The translations under genes were made by a program, and so were the position numbers. A DNA stretch of 35,725 bases from Bacillota bacterium (GTDB lineage Bacteria > Bacillota > TC1 > UBA5767): the NCBI GenBank assembly GCA_007121025.1, contig SKMO01000108.1, forward strand, positions 1-35,725, written 5' to 3'. Position 1 is the first letter of the stretch. Each line of letters begins with the position of its first letter. Below the pieces are notes generated by a model. It was not told the DNA's origin. It ran no database searches and saw nothing but the letters and a program-made list of their open reading frames with translations. This document shows, in pieces, positions 22,682 to 31,805 of this stretch.

Positions 22682-23845
22682 ATGAAAAAATTGAGCATAC
22701 CTCCGGGAATGAAGGACATGCTGCCCGGGGAAGCCTACAGACGAAGACAGCTGGAAGGAGACCTGATGGACCTGTTTGGCCGCTGGGGTTATCAGGAGGT
22801 GGGAACATCCTCTCTGGAATACTACGATGTGGTGGCCAAGGACGGGATGGACCCCACCCAGGTGTTCAAGCTGATTGACCGGGAAGGGCGGATCCTGGCC
22901 CTGCGCCCGGATGTCACTACGCCGATCGCCCGGATGGTGTCATCCCGCCTGAAAGCCAAACCCCTGCCTCTGAGGCTGTGCTATACCGGATCGACGTTTC
23001 GGTACGAGCAGGTTCAGGTGGGACGGCAGCGGGAGTTTACGCAGGCCGGGGTGGAGCTGATCGGATCGGACGACCTGATGGCGGACATTGAGGTTTTGGT
23101 GCTGGCCATTGACGCCCTGAAGGAAGCCGGGCTCCGGGATTTCCGGATCGGAATTGGCGAAATCAACATTACCGAAGGGTTCTTGCGGGAGATGCTCTCA
23201 GCCGAAGACGTGGAAGAAGCCCGAAGCCTGGTGATGAACAAGGATTTTGTGGCCCTGAAAGCCATGCTGATGAGTCGCACCGACCGGCAGCGGGCTGAGG
23301 TCTTTATGACCCTGGTGACGAAAAACGGCGGAGCGGAGATTCTCGATCATATCGGGCAGTATTCCCGGGCCGAAGCATATCAGGTGGCTGTGGGCGGACT
23401 CAAAGAGCTGGCCCGGGTGCTGGGGGAATACGGTGTGCTGGACCATGTGTTTTTTGATTTCAGCATTCTGCGCAATTTCCGCTACTATACGGGGATCGTT
23501 TTTGAAGGCTATGCCCAGGGACTGGGTCATCCGGTCTGCGGGGGCGGACGTTACGACTCTCTTCTGGGAGATTTCGGCATGGATGTTCCCGCGGTGGGTT
23601 TTGCCATGGGATTGGAGCGGGCCATGCTGGCCGGGACAGAGGTGGGAGATTCGCCCCGGGCTGACGTGCTGATTCTGGGGGATGATATGACAGGGATCCT
23701 GGCGAAGGCCAGAGAGCTGCGGGGGGACGGGCAAAACGTGGAGATCGATCTGACGTCTGCAACCCTGGAAGAGGCCCAGGAGCGGGCCCGGGAGCTTGGC
23801 ATCGGGCGGATTGTCCTGGTGGAAGGAGGGTTTGGCGATGAATAA
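22682..23845 (+). CDS. hisZ: ATP phosphoribosyltransferase regulatory subunit HisZ
   Basis: This is a 387-residue paralogue of histidyl-tRNA synthetase without the anticodon-binding role. With the short HisG it forms the first enzyme of histidine synthesis and gives it feedback control. The class II core is visible: PPGMKDMLPGEAYRR at the start, motif 2-like TGSTFRYEQVQVGRQREFTQAGVELIG around residues 102-127 (TGSTFRYEQ, then QREFTQAGVELIG), and motif 3-like GFAMGLERAML. GGAGGAG precedes the ATG. The last codons overlap the start of hisG by 8 bases. Confidence 0.93.
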   Translation: MKKLSIPPGMKDMLPGEAYRRRQLEGDLMDLFGRWGYQEVGTSSLEYYDVVAKDGMDPTQVFKLIDREGRILALRPDVTTPIARMVSSRLKAKPLPLRLCYTGSTFRYEQVQVGRQREFTQAGVELIGSDDLMADIEVLVLAIDALKEAGLRDFRIGIGEINITEGFLREMLSAEDVEEARSLVMNKDFVALKAMLMSRTDRQRAEVFMTLVTKNGGAEILDHIGQYSRAEAYQVAVGGLKELARVLGEYGVLDHVFFDFSILRNFRYYTGIVFEGYAQGLGHPVCGGGRYDSLLGDFGMDVPAVGFAMGLERAMLAGTEVGDSPRADVLILGDDMTGILAKARELRGDGQNVEIDLTSATLEEAQERARELGIGRIVLVEGGFGDE

Positions 23846-24518
23846 CCGGCTGACGATTGCCCTGCCCAAAGGCCGCCTGGGAAGCGAAGTGCTGGGATTT
23901 CTCAGCGATGCCGGCCTGCCTACTGAGGGAGTGGACACGGCGTCCCGGACCCTGCTGTTTGATTTTCCAGACCAGGAGATCTGTTATCTGATCTGCAAGC
24001 CCACCGATGTGCCCACATTTGTGGAATACGGGGCCGCCGACCTGGGGGTCGTGGGGAAAGACACCATTGAGGAAGAGGGAAGGGACGTTTTTGAACTGGC
24101 AGACCTGGGGTTTGGCTATTGCCGGTTTGCGGTGGCTGTGACCCGGGAACTGCGGGATAAACACCAGGTGGACGGGGTGTTTCCGCTGGAGGATTTCAGC
24201 TACCACCGGGTGGCCACGAAATTTGTGAATGTGGCCGACCGGTTTTTCCGGTCCATGGGGATGCAGATGGAAATCATCAAGCTCAATGGAAACATTGAAC
24301 TGGCGCCCCGGGTGGGCCTGGCCGATATGATCGTGGACATTGTGTCCACAGGGACCACCCTTCGGCAGAACGGGCTGGTGGAAGTGGAAGAGTTGTTTCC
24401 GGCCACTGCCCGGCTGATCGCCAACCGGGTCAGTTACCGGATGAAAAATGAGGAAATCACCGAAGTGGTGGACCGGATGAACGACCTGTTGCGGAGGAAT
24501 GATGATGACAGACTGTAA
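23838..24518 (+). CDS. hisG: ATP phosphoribosyltransferase catalytic subunit HisG, short form
   Basis: This enzyme joins ATP and PRPP to give phosphoribosyl-ATP, the committed step to histidine. The 226-residue protein begins MNNRLTIALPKGRLG and has the PRPP loop VSTGTTLR. It lacks the C-terminal regulatory domain of long HisG, which agrees with the adjacent hisZ. ATG 23838 follows AAGGAGG at 8 bases and overlaps the hisZ stop; the longer in-frame start at 23796 is a shadow. Confidence 0.94.
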   Translation: MNNRLTIALPKGRLGSEVLGFLSDAGLPTEGVDTASRTLLFDFPDQEICYLICKPTDVPTFVEYGAADLGVVGKDTIEEEGRDVFELADLGFGYCRFAVAVTRELRDKHQVDGVFPLEDFSYHRVATKFVNVADRFFRSMGMQMEIIKLNGNIELAPRVGLADMIVDIVSTGTTLRQNGLVEVEELFPATARLIANRVSYRMKNEEITEVVDRMNDLLRRNDDDRL

Positions 24519-25836
24519 AGCAGAGACAAGAGCACTGAACATTGCCCTGGTGAACAGCAGTGAAACCGCGGTTCTCGACGGGCTTCTGGACCGGGCCCAC
24601 AGCATTGACCGGGAGATTATCACTCAGGTCGAGGAGATCCTGCAACGGGTGCGGGAAGACGGATTGGACGCCGTGCTGGCGTACACAGAGCGCTTTGACG
24701 GGGCCAAGCTGGATGAACAGTCGTTCCGGGTTTCGGCGGAAGAAATCCGGGAGGCTTACCGGAAGGCGGATCCGGAGGTGGTGGACATTCTGCGGGAAGC
24801 GGCCGCCAACATCCGGTCGTTTCACCAGAAGCAGCTCCGCCCTTCCTGGATGGATCCCCGGGAGGACGGGTCCCTGATGGGGCAGATCAACCGGCCGCTG
24901 GCCCGGGTGGGCTGCTACGTTCCCGGAGGGACAGCCGCCTATCCGTCGTCCGTTCTGATGACCGCGGTTCCCGCGGCGGTGGCCGGCGTGAAGGAGATTC
25001 TGGTGGTCTCTCCTCCGGGAGAAGACGGCCGTATGAATCCATATACGTTGGTGGCCGCAGATCTGGCCGGTGCCACGGCGGTCTACAAAGTGGGTGGTGC
25101 CCAGGCCGTGGGGGCACTGGCCTACGGTGCCGGTCCGCTGGCCCCGGTGGACAAAATTGTGGGACCGGGAAACATTTATGTCACGGTGGCCAAGAAGCTG
25201 GTGTACGGAGATGTGGACATCGATATGCTGGCCGGGCCATCGGAGATTCTGGTGGTGGCCGACGGCAGTGCGGATCCCGATTATGTGGCGGCCGACATGC
25301 TCAGCCAGGCGGAACACGATCCGCTGGCCTCGGCCATTCTGATCACAGACCGGGCGGATCTGGCGCTGGAGGTTCGCCGGGCTTTGGACGTTCAGCTAGG
25401 GCAGTTGTCCCGGTCTGACATTGCCCGCAGGGCCCTGGAAGACCATTCGGCCCTGGTGGTGTCGGATTCAATTGAAGAAGCGCTGGACCTGGCCAATCGG
25501 TTTGCTCCGGAGCATCTGGAACTGGCCCTGGAGGATCCGTTTTCCTGGCTGGGCCGGGTGAAGAATGCGGGAGCCGTTTTTTTGGGACACTACACACCGG
25601 AGCCGGTCGGCGATTACTGGGCCGGACCCAACCATGTCCTGCCGACGTCCGGAACGGCGCGGTTCTACTCACCCCTCAATGTGGATACCTATATGAAAAA
25701 AATCAGTGTGGTGTCCATGAGCAGGCAAGCCCTGCTCAGAGATGGGGAGAAGATTGTACGGCTGGCCCGCACAGAGGGGCTGGACGCTCACGGGGAAAGT
25801 GTTCGTCTGCGCCTGGAAAAGGAGAATGAAAAATGA
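24505..25836 (+). CDS. hisD: histidinol dehydrogenase HisD
   Basis: This enzyme catalyses the last two steps of histidine synthesis, oxidising L-histidinol to histidine with two NAD. The 443-residue protein shows YVPGGTAAYPSSVLM, LAGPSEILVVAD, SQAEHDPLA (zinc/catalytic region) and the His-rich end HYTPEPVGDYWAGPNH. Three ATG codons occur in a row (24499, 24502, 24505). The last is best spaced from GGAGG (24493-24497). The start overlaps hisG by 14 bases. Confidence 0.94.
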   Translation: MTDCKAETRALNIALVNSSETAVLDGLLDRAHSIDREIITQVEEILQRVREDGLDAVLAYTERFDGAKLDEQSFRVSAEEIREAYRKADPEVVDILREAAANIRSFHQKQLRPSWMDPREDGSLMGQINRPLARVGCYVPGGTAAYPSSVLMTAVPAAVAGVKEILVVSPPGEDGRMNPYTLVAADLAGATAVYKVGGAQAVGALAYGAGPLAPVDKIVGPGNIYVTVAKKLVYGDVDIDMLAGPSEILVVADGSADPDYVAADMLSQAEHDPLASAILITDRADLALEVRRALDVQLGQLSRSDIARRALEDHSALVVSDSIEEALDLANRFAPEHLELALEDPFSWLGRVKNAGAVFLGHYTPEPVGDYWAGPNHVLPTSGTARFYSPLNVDTYMKKISVVSMSRQALLRDGEKIVRLARTEGLDAHGESVRLRLEKENEK

Positions 25837-26417
25837 GAAAAGCCACTGTTGAACGAAAAACCGCTGAAACAGATGTGGCCCTGACCCTGAATCTGGATGG
25901 GCAAGGATTGTTTGAGGGTTCCAGCGGCATCGGGTTTTTTGACCACATGCTGCACCTTCTGGCCCGGCACGGGAACCTGGACCTGACGCTTTCCTGCGTG
26001 GGTGACCTGGACGTGGATGGGCATCACACGGTGGAGGACATTGCCCTGGCCCTGGGGGAAGCCCTGAAACAGGCCCTGGGGGACAAACGGGGGATTGACC
26101 GGTACGGCGACATGATCCTGCCGATGGACGAGACCCTGGTGATGTGTGCCGTGGATCTTTCCGGCCGGCCCTGGTTGGGTTTCCGTGTGGACTTTCCGGC
26201 GCAGAAGGCCGGCGATTTCGATGTGGAACTGACCGAGGAGTTCCTGCGGGGGCTGGCGTTTGCCGGCGGGTTTAATTTGCACGTCCGCCTGCTGGAGGGA
26301 ACCAACACCCACCATATTGTCGAAGGGATCTTCAAGGCTCTGGGCCGGTCGCTTCGCAAGGCGGTCCGCAGAAGTGGCGAGGAACAGGGCATCCCGTCGA
26401 CCAAGGGCATGCTTTAG
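25833..26417 (+). CDS. hisB: imidazoleglycerol-phosphate dehydratase HisB
   Basis: This monofunctional enzyme of 194 residues dehydrates imidazole glycerol phosphate. Metal-binding His clusters are visible in FFDHMLHLLARHG, DGHHTVED and EGTNTHHIVE. No histidinol-phosphatase domain is attached, so that activity must come from elsewhere. The ATGA overlap with hisD shows translational coupling. Confidence 0.94.
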   Translation: MRKATVERKTAETDVALTLNLDGQGLFEGSSGIGFFDHMLHLLARHGNLDLTLSCVGDLDVDGHHTVEDIALALGEALKQALGDKRGIDRYGDMILPMDETLVMCAVDLSGRPWLGFRVDFPAQKAGDFDVELTEEFLRGLAFAGGFNLHVRLLEGTNTHHIVEGIFKALGRSLRKAVRRSGEEQGIPSTKGML

Positions 26418-26432
26418 TGAAGGGGGAACCAT

Positions 26433-27044
26433 ATGATTGGGATCATTGATTACGGGATGGGCAATCTGCGCAGTGTGCAGAAGGGCTTTGAATCCCAGGG
26501 ACTGGATGCCCTGGTCACTGCTGACCGGGAGCTTCTGCGCCGGGCGGACGGACTGGTCCTGCCGGGAGTGGGCGCCTTTCCCGACGCCATGGCAAACATC
26601 CGGCGGGAGGGACTGGACACGCTGATCCGCGAGCAGGTGGGCGCGGGAAAACCGCTTTTGGGCATCTGTCTGGGGCTTCAGCTCCTCTTTGAATACAGTG
26701 AGGAAAAAGGGTATACTGAGGGCCTGGGATTCTTTGCCGGTGGGGTCAAACGTTTGCACACCGGGCTGAAAATTCCTCACATGGGCTGGAATGAGATGGA
26801 GATTCACCGGCCGTCGGATCTGATTGACGGGGTGACGGAAGGAACCTTTACGTATTTTGTCCACTCATACCACGTGGTGCCTGAAGACCGGGACCTGATC
26901 GTGGCGACCTGTGACTACGATCAGGAAATCGTGGGGATTGCCGGCCGGGACCGGGTGCACGGCATCCAGTTTCACCCGGAGAAATCCAGCGCCATGGGAC
27001 TGAAAATCCTGTCAAATTTTGCAAAGGTGGTGAATGCGTCATGA
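26433..27044 (+). CDS. hisH: imidazole glycerol phosphate synthase glutaminase subunit HisH
   Basis: This is a class I glutamine amidotransferase of 203 residues that supplies ammonia to HisF. The nucleophile is Cys79 in GICLGLQLLF, and the His-Glu pair lies in GIQFHPEKS. The start is GIIDYGMGNLRSV, typical for HisH. The ribosome-binding site is AAGGGGG. It overlaps hisA by four bases. Confidence 0.94.
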   Translation: MIGIIDYGMGNLRSVQKGFESQGLDALVTADRELLRRADGLVLPGVGAFPDAMANIRREGLDTLIREQVGAGKPLLGICLGLQLLFEYSEEKGYTEGLGFFAGGVKRLHTGLKIPHMGWNEMEIHRPSDLIDGVTEGTFTYFVHSYHVVPEDRDLIVATCDYDQEIVGIAGRDRVHGIQFHPEKSSAMGLKILSNFAKVVNAS

Positions 27045-27775
27045 TGGTGATTCCGGCCATTGATTTAAAAGAAGGAAAGGCGGTCCGCCTCTACAAGGGG
27101 AAAATGGATCAGGCGACGGTCTATTCGGAGGACCCGGTGGCCACTGCACTGCACTGGCAGTCCCTCGGGGCCCGGCTGCTGCACGTGGTGGATCTGGATG
27201 GCGCTTTTGCCGGCAGCCCGCAGAACACAGAGGTCATTGAGCGGATTGTCCGGGCTTTGAGCATTCCTGTCCAGCTGGGCGGTGGAATTCGGGATATGGG
27301 AACCATTGGGAAAATGTTTGATCTGGGGGTCAGCCGGGTGATCCTGGGGACCTCCGCGGTCCGCACACCGGCCCTGGTGGCCTGTGCCTGTGCGGTCTAC
27401 GGTGAGCGCATTGTGTTGGGCCTGGACGCCAAAGACGGCAAAGTGGCCATCGAGGGCTGGGATGAAGATGCCGGTGTGGACGCTCTGCAACTGGCCCTCG
27501 AAATGAAGGAACTGGGCGTCCAGCGGCTGATCTTTACGGACACCTCCCTGGACGGGACCCTGCAGGGCGTGAATCTGGAATCCACCCGTCAGCTGGCAGA
27601 GGACACCGGGCTCAAGGTGATTGCCTCCGGGGGGGTGGCCTCCATGAAAGATATCGAGGATGTCATGAAACTGGAACCCTATGGGGTGGAAGGGGTGATC
27701 ACCGGAAAGGCCATCTATTCCGGGGCCCTGTCGTTTGAAGACGCGGTGAAGAAAACCGCGGAAGGAGGCGTGTGA
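27041..27775 (+). CDS. hisA: ProFAR isomerase HisA
   Basis: This 244-residue beta-alpha barrel isomerises ProFAR to PRFAR. It starts [18 protein letters not shown], with the catalytic Asp near residue 8. The second catalytic Asp is in GLDAKDGK, and phosphate-binding loops lie in LGGGIRD and ASGGVAS. It shares ancestry with the next gene, hisF. No sign of the dual-substrate PriA form could be judged by eye. Confidence 0.94.
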   Translation: MMVIPAIDLKEGKAVRLYKGKMDQATVYSEDPVATALHWQSLGARLLHVVDLDGAFAGSPQNTEVIERIVRALSIPVQLGGGIRDMGTIGKMFDLGVSRVILGTSAVRTPALVACACAVYGERIVLGLDAKDGKVAIEGWDEDAGVDALQLALEMKELGVQRLIFTDTSLDGTLQGVNLESTRQLAEDTGLKVIASGGVASMKDIEDVMKLEPYGVEGVITGKAIYSGALSFEDAVKKTAEGGV

Positions 27776-27776
27776 G

Positions 27777-28535
27777 ATGTTGGCAAAACGGGTGATTCCC
27801 TGCCTGGACGTGGACAAGGGACGGGTGGTGAAGGGAACAAAATTCCTGGAACTGAAGGATGCAGGAGATGCAGTGGAACTGGCCCGGCTGTACGATGAAG
27901 CCGGGGCCGATGAACTGGTGTTTCTGGACATTACGGCGTCCAGTGAACAGCGGGACATTGTCCTGGATATGGTGCGCAAGACCGCCGATCAGGTGTTTAT
28001 TCCCTTTACAGTGGGCGGAGGCATCCGGTCGGTTGAAGATATGCGTGAGATCCTCAGTGCGGGAGCAGACAAAGTGTCCATCTGCACGCCGGCGGTCAAC
28101 AACCCCCAGCTGATCACGGAAGGGGCCACCCGTTTCGGCAACCAGTGCATCGTGGTGGCCATTGACGCCAAACGGACCGGTCCGGACAAATGGGAAGCCT
28201 ACATCAACGGCGGGCGGACGGCCACCGGACTGGATGTGGTGCAGTGGGCCGTTGAAGCGGAAAAACGGGGGGCCGGGGAGATCTTGCTGACCTCCATGGA
28301 TACAGACGGCACGAAAGACGGTTACGACATTGCCCTGACCCGGGCGGTGTCCCGGGCGGTGAACATTCCGGTGATTGCATCGGGCGGCGCGGGGAATCTG
28401 GACCATTTGTATGAGGGCCTGGTGGACGGGGAAGCGTCCGCTGTGCTGGCGGCATCCATTTTTCATTACGGAGAATACACGATTCGCGAAGCGAAGGAAT
28501 ATTTACACAACAAAGGAGTGCATGTGCGTCTATGA
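27777..28535 (+). CDS. hisF: imidazole glycerol phosphate synthase cyclase subunit HisF
   Basis: This 252-residue barrel uses ammonia from HisH to form imidazole glycerol phosphate and AICAR. It starts [18 protein letters not shown] with Asp11. The second catalytic Asp is in VVAIDAKR, and GGGIRSVED and SGGAGN are phosphate loops. GGAGGCG precedes the ATG. It is followed by hisI(E) with an ATGA overlap. Confidence 0.95.
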   Translation: MLAKRVIPCLDVDKGRVVKGTKFLELKDAGDAVELARLYDEAGADELVFLDITASSEQRDIVLDMVRKTADQVFIPFTVGGGIRSVEDMREILSAGADKVSICTPAVNNPQLITEGATRFGNQCIVVAIDAKRTGPDKWEAYINGGRTATGLDVVQWAVEAEKRGAGEILLTSMDTDGTKDGYDIALTRAVSRAVNIPVIASGGAGNLDHLYEGLVDGEASAVLAASIFHYGEYTIREAKEYLHNKGVHVRL

Positions 28536-29197
28536 GCAGGCAAATCAGAAACATCGGAGAACTCAATTACGGACCGGGGGGACTGATTCCGGCCATTGTG
28601 CAGGATGCCCGGAACCTGGATGTGTTGATGCTGGCCTACATGAACGAAGAATCCCTGGGCAAAACCCTGGAAACCGGGGAGACCTGGTTTTATTCCCGTT
28701 CCCGGGACTGTCTGTGGCACAAGGGTGACACATCCGGCAACATCCAGAAAGTGGTGGACATCCGCTATGACTGTGATGAGGACACCCTGCTGGTTCTGGT
28801 GGAACAGCTGGGGGACGTGGCCTGTCATGAGGGGATGCGGACCTGTTTTCACAACGGGCTGAATCCTGACGGGACCGGGAAGAGTCTGCCCGATGTTGCC
28901 CCCCATGGCGGGGTGGAACTGGGGACCATTCTGGGTGATGTGGACCGGGTGATTCAGGAGCGGCGCGAAAAGCTGCCGGAAGGGTCCTACACGACCTATC
29001 TGTTTGAGCAGGGGATCGACAAGATTTTGAAAAAAGTCGGCGAAGAGTGTACGGAAACCGTGATTGCCGCCAAAAACCGGGACACCGATGAGGTGGCCTA
29101 TGAGGTGTCGGATCTGCTTTATCACCTGCTTGTGATGCTGGCGGAGCAGGAGGTTCCCCTGGAACGGCTGGCGCAGGAACTGCGGGGTCGGCGTTAG
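28532..29197 (+). CDS. hisIE: bifunctional phosphoribosyl-AMP cyclohydrolase/phosphoribosyl-ATP pyrophosphatase
   Basis: This is a 221-residue fusion of HisI and HisE, steps 2 and 3 of the pathway. Residues about 1-115 are HisI, with [30 protein letters not shown] (split here as TWFYSRSRD and [11 protein letters not shown]) and the metal Cys/His positions in CDEDTLL and ACHEG. Residues about 130-215 are the HisE helical domain, with [15 protein letters not shown] and [13 protein letters not shown]. It is the last gene of the operon. No clear intrinsic terminator follows. Confidence 0.94.
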   Translation: MSRQIRNIGELNYGPGGLIPAIVQDARNLDVLMLAYMNEESLGKTLETGETWFYSRSRDCLWHKGDTSGNIQKVVDIRYDCDEDTLLVLVEQLGDVACHEGMRTCFHNGLNPDGTGKSLPDVAPHGGVELGTILGDVDRVIQERREKLPEGSYTTYLFEQGIDKILKKVGEECTETVIAAKNRDTDEVAYEVSDLLYHLLVMLAEQEVPLERLAQELRGRR

Positions 29198-29222
29198 ACC
29201 GCCCGGTGTCATCGTGGCCGTT

Positions 29223-29251
29223 TTGATCTTGTCAACAGTATCAGGTAGACT
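29223..29251 (+). promoter_or_regulatory. putative promoter of the HDOD gene
   Basis: TTGATC (29223-29228), a 17-base spacer and TAGACT (29246-29251), about 40 bases before the start codon at 29293. Confidence 0.45.
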
Positions 29252-29292
29252 AAGCCCTAACAGAGGAGCGTCAAGGATGGCAATCGGGAAGG

Positions 29293-30486
29293 ATGAAATC
29301 ACCAGTGACAAAACTTTTGGTTGTGAATGATGACAACGCCACGCAGTGCAGTTTGCTGGAAACGCTGCAAAAACGGGGGCATCAGCCGGTAACGGCTGGC
29401 GACGTCCAACAGGCGATGGAGATTCTCGAAGGACAATCCGTGGATGCACTGATCTGCAATCTGCGGTTTGCTTCCGAGGACGGCATTGCCTTTTTGCGAC
29501 GGGTGCGGACACACCATCCCAAGGTGATCCGGATTCTCCGGGGGGATTCTTCGGATGAGGCCCTGATCTTTGGAGCGCTTCGCCAGGGGATTGCCAAGCA
29601 TTATTTTCAGAGCAACTGGGAAGATGACAAGCTGGCCGGGAGTTTGGAACAGATCCTGCGGACCGCCGAAAAACTCCGGCAGAGCAGTCTGATGGACATG
29701 CTCAATTATGTTGACCAGGTGCCCACCATCCCGAAAAGCCACCAGCGGATCATCAGCCTGATTGAAGAGGAGGCCGATGTCAATCAGATTGCCGGGGAAA
29801 TTGAAAAGGATGCTTCAATTGCTTCGAAGATTCTGCAGATCGTCAACTCGGCGTTCTATGGTGTGAAAACCGGTTCGGTGAAGCGGGCCATCGGGTTTAT
29901 CGGTCTGGAAAACACCCTGAATCTGGTGATGACCACATCGGTGATCCATGCGCTGAGTGAAGAGGACGCTGAAACAGGACGCATCATTGACCGGTTCTGG
30001 GACCATTCCGTCATGACCAACCGGCTTCTGGGGCACCTGTACAAGAATCATCTGCGCCGTAAGATTCCGGACCTGTTTCAGCCGGCGGGGTTGCTTCACA
30101 GCATTGGGATTCCGTTTTTGATTCGGGTTTACGGCAGTGAGTACGTGGATCTGATTGGCGAGTCTGCCCGGTCCGGGCAGAGCCTGCTGAGTCTGGAGAG
30201 GAATACGTTCGGGATGACCCACCGGGAGGCGGGGGCCTATCTGCTCCAGTGGTGGGAGTTCCCCCATGGGGTGGTGGAAGCAGCGCTTTACGCCAACGAT
30301 CCACTGGATCCGGGGGTGTTCCATTGGGAACTGGTCTGTGCGGTGAGCATTGCCGGCCATTATGCCGGGGAACTGCTGGGCATGCCGGAAGACGGTGTGT
30401 TTGATCCCACGGTGTTTGACGCTCTGAATCTGTCACAGGCAAAATTTGAAGACAGTCTGGATGGGTTTCGAGGCGGGGGTCAGTAA
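29293..30486 (+). CDS. pseudo-receiver/HDOD domain signalling protein
   Basis: This is a 397-residue cytosolic two-domain protein. Residues about 6-125 resemble a response-regulator receiver: the acidic pair is kept in VNDD, but the phospho-acceptor position reads Asn56 (ALICNLRF) instead of Asp. Phosphorylation is therefore unlikely. Residues about 130-340 are an HDOD domain, with MLNYVDQVPTIPKSHQ, SKILQIVNSAFYG and a modified HD-like core without the full His-Asp metal set. HDOD proteins act in signalling and cell-cycle or stress control, often as scaffolds. It follows the his operon but appears to have its own promoter. Confidence 0.8.
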   Translation: MKSPVTKLLVVNDDNATQCSLLETLQKRGHQPVTAGDVQQAMEILEGQSVDALICNLRFASEDGIAFLRRVRTHHPKVIRILRGDSSDEALIFGALRQGIAKHYFQSNWEDDKLAGSLEQILRTAEKLRQSSLMDMLNYVDQVPTIPKSHQRIISLIEEEADVNQIAGEIEKDASIASKILQIVNSAFYGVKTGSVKRAIGFIGLENTLNLVMTTSVIHALSEEDAETGRIIDRFWDHSVMTNRLLGHLYKNHLRRKIPDLFQPAGLLHSIGIPFLIRVYGSEYVDLIGESARSGQSLLSLERNTFGMTHREAGAYLLQWWEFPHGVVEAALYANDPLDPGVFHWELVCAVSIAGHYAGELLGMPEDGVFDPTVFDALNLSQAKFEDSLDGFRGGGQ

Positions 30487-30511
30487 GAAAACACAGGAGA
30501 ACAAAACGTAA

Positions 30512-30545
30512 AACAGGCAGTGCTCATCGGTGAGCACTGCCTGTT
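30512..30545 (-). terminator. bidirectional terminator between convergent genes
   Basis: A 15-bp perfect stem, AACAGGCAGTGCTCA (30512-30526) with complement 30531-30545 and loop TCGG. On the minus strand it runs into TTTTACGTTTTG, so it best serves the minus-strand gene. It may also stop transcripts from the HDOD gene. Confidence 0.82.
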
Positions 30546-30547
30546 CA

Positions 30548-31114
30548 TTACGAACGGCGGTCCGGCTTGCTGGCCAGCTCCTGGAGATGGTCCAGCCCGT
30601 CCAGCACTTCCGCCAGAACATCCGGGGTCACGGTGAACGAAACGTCTGTTCCATCGCGGATCCCAAAATCAGCGGCGGAAACAAGACGCCGGTGGAGCCG
30701 GTCTGATTCCCCGGCGATGGTGATCCAGTCTTCCGGTCCGAGGGAAGAAGCATTCCGGATCAGGGTCCGAATGAAGTGTTCGTACCGGAGATCATAGTCC
30801 CGAAGAAAGGGTCCGTAACCCGGGAGGGAAACAGCAGACGTGGCGTCCATGATGGCCGGACGGTCCGGGCGGATGAGACGGGCCATGAGCGCCAGTTCCC
30901 GGGCGCGCAGTTTCTCCCCGCTGGTCTGGGCATCGGCCAGCAGGGACAGGCCGTCGTTCAGGTTGCGCCAGGAAGCTGTCCGGTGGCTGAACGCACTCAT
31001 AACCAGGGCATCTGTCAGGTTGGTCGTCTGATCTCCTCTGGCTGTGATCAGGTGACCCGAGACCAGAATGATCAGGACCAAAAGGACGAAGATCATTTTT
31101 TCGAACTGTTTCAT
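30548..31114 (-). CDS. membrane-anchored protein of unknown function
   Basis: This is a 188-residue product on the minus strand. The start MKQFEKM is followed by a hydrophobic segment (about residues 8-24, ending LVSG), a signal anchor or signal peptide. The rest is mostly helical and charged, with no motif I recognise. AGGAGGC (31119-31125) is well placed before the ATG, and a TTGTCA-N17-TACCCT promoter lies upstream. A longer frame upstream of this start is non-coding in character. It ends just before the shared terminator. Confidence 0.75.
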   Translation of the reverse strand: MKQFEKMIFVLLVLIILVSGHLITARGDQTTNLTDALVMSAFSHRTASWRNLNDGLSLLADAQTSGEKLRARELALMARLIRPDRPAIMDATSAVSLPGYGPFLRDYDLRYEHFIRTLIRNASSLGPEDWITIAGESDRLHRRLVSAADFGIRDGTDVSFTVTPDVLAEVLDGLDHLQELASKPDRRS

Positions 31115-31162
31115 GGAAGCCTCCTGTCCGTGATACGCATTTTTCGGTGTGATTCTGATCTT

Positions 31163-31191
31163 AGGGTACGCCATCTGCCCTGGAGTGACAA
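31163..31191 (-). promoter_or_regulatory. promoter of the minus-strand anchored protein
   Basis: Read on the minus strand: TTGTCA (31191-31186), a 17-base spacer and TACCCT (31168-31163). Start of transcription about 40 bases before the gene. Confidence 0.5.
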
Positions 31192-31755
31192 GGGGAAAGC
31201 AGCCAAAGGGCCCAAAAAAGCGAAAAAACGGGTTGAGGAGGAACCTGGGTTGAAACAGGGCCGTCTGAAGGAAAAGGCAGTGTTTTGGTTCTGTGCATTT
31301 GGAGACAAGCAGAAGGCAGTGTGGGAAGAGAGGGGCAGCCGTTTCGAGAAGCAGAGAGCCGGAGTGCCACTGGCCCGGTACGAATCCTGAAAAGTCAGAA
31401 CATCTCTCGAACGACGGGGTCTGCCAGATGCTATCGGCTGCCCATGGAAACCATATGGACAGTGAGATGTTCACAAAGGCCCTGGCGGGACTTCGGGGAG
31501 AGTTCGATCGGGTGGCCATGCGGGAGGAGATCTCCGTGCCTGCGGATGTCCCGGTGACGCCCATCGACGGGTCCTGCGCTATGAAACCAGGAGAAATCGG
31601 GCAACACGGCTGACCGGGGATGACATTATGGATGAGTCGGGACCACCAGCTGGTATGAGGAGAACGGCTTGCCCGGTGGCAGGTCGGAACCCCAGGTGCG
31701 CTGTCTTGCGCTTCGTTGCCTCAGGGCTGGCCTACCGACGGGAAGACCGCTGTGG
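31192..31755 (+). other. 564-base gap, no confident gene
   Basis: There is an open frame from ATG 31455 to TGA 31613 (52 codons, starting MDSEMFTKALAGLRGEF) with coding-like composition but no ribosome-binding site; it may be a decayed gene end. From about 31650 to 31745 the sequence can fold (GTCGG with CCGAC, GCGC with GCGC), with no match I can name. GCCACTGG and AAGTCAG near 31366-31398 resemble isolated pieces of cobalamin riboswitches, but the rest of the consensus is missing. Confidence 0.35.
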
Positions 31756-31761
31756 TATAAT
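31753..31761 (+). promoter_or_regulatory. extended -10 promoter of the CmpB-cupin gene
   Basis: TGGTATAAT is a perfect extended -10 element 45 bases before the ATG at 31806. No good -35 is seen, which is acceptable for this promoter class. Confidence 0.6.
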
Positions 31762-31805
31762 GCTTTCGAATGAAAAATTGACAGATTGACGGAGTGAGAC
31801 GGAAC

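Noticed and set aside
23796-23837. Longer hisG start
   Set aside because: It would overlap hisZ by 50 bases, and the family start MNNRLTIALPKGR with its AAGGAGG site lies at 23838.
6698-29292. Exact 16-base repeat ATGGCAATCGGGAAGG at 6698 and 29277
   Set aside because: One such match is not far from chance in 35 kb, and the contexts are unrelated.
31366-31410. Cobalamin riboswitch-like boxes GCCACTGG and AAGTCAGAACA
   Set aside because: The order fits, but the GGGAAGG box is missing, the final ACCTGCC box is poorly matched, and no B12-related gene follows. A covariance-model search would decide.
30548-31564. Longer 338-codon minus-strand frame
   Set aside because: The part upstream of 31114 lacks coding character, and the ribosome-binding site and promoter fit the start at 31114.
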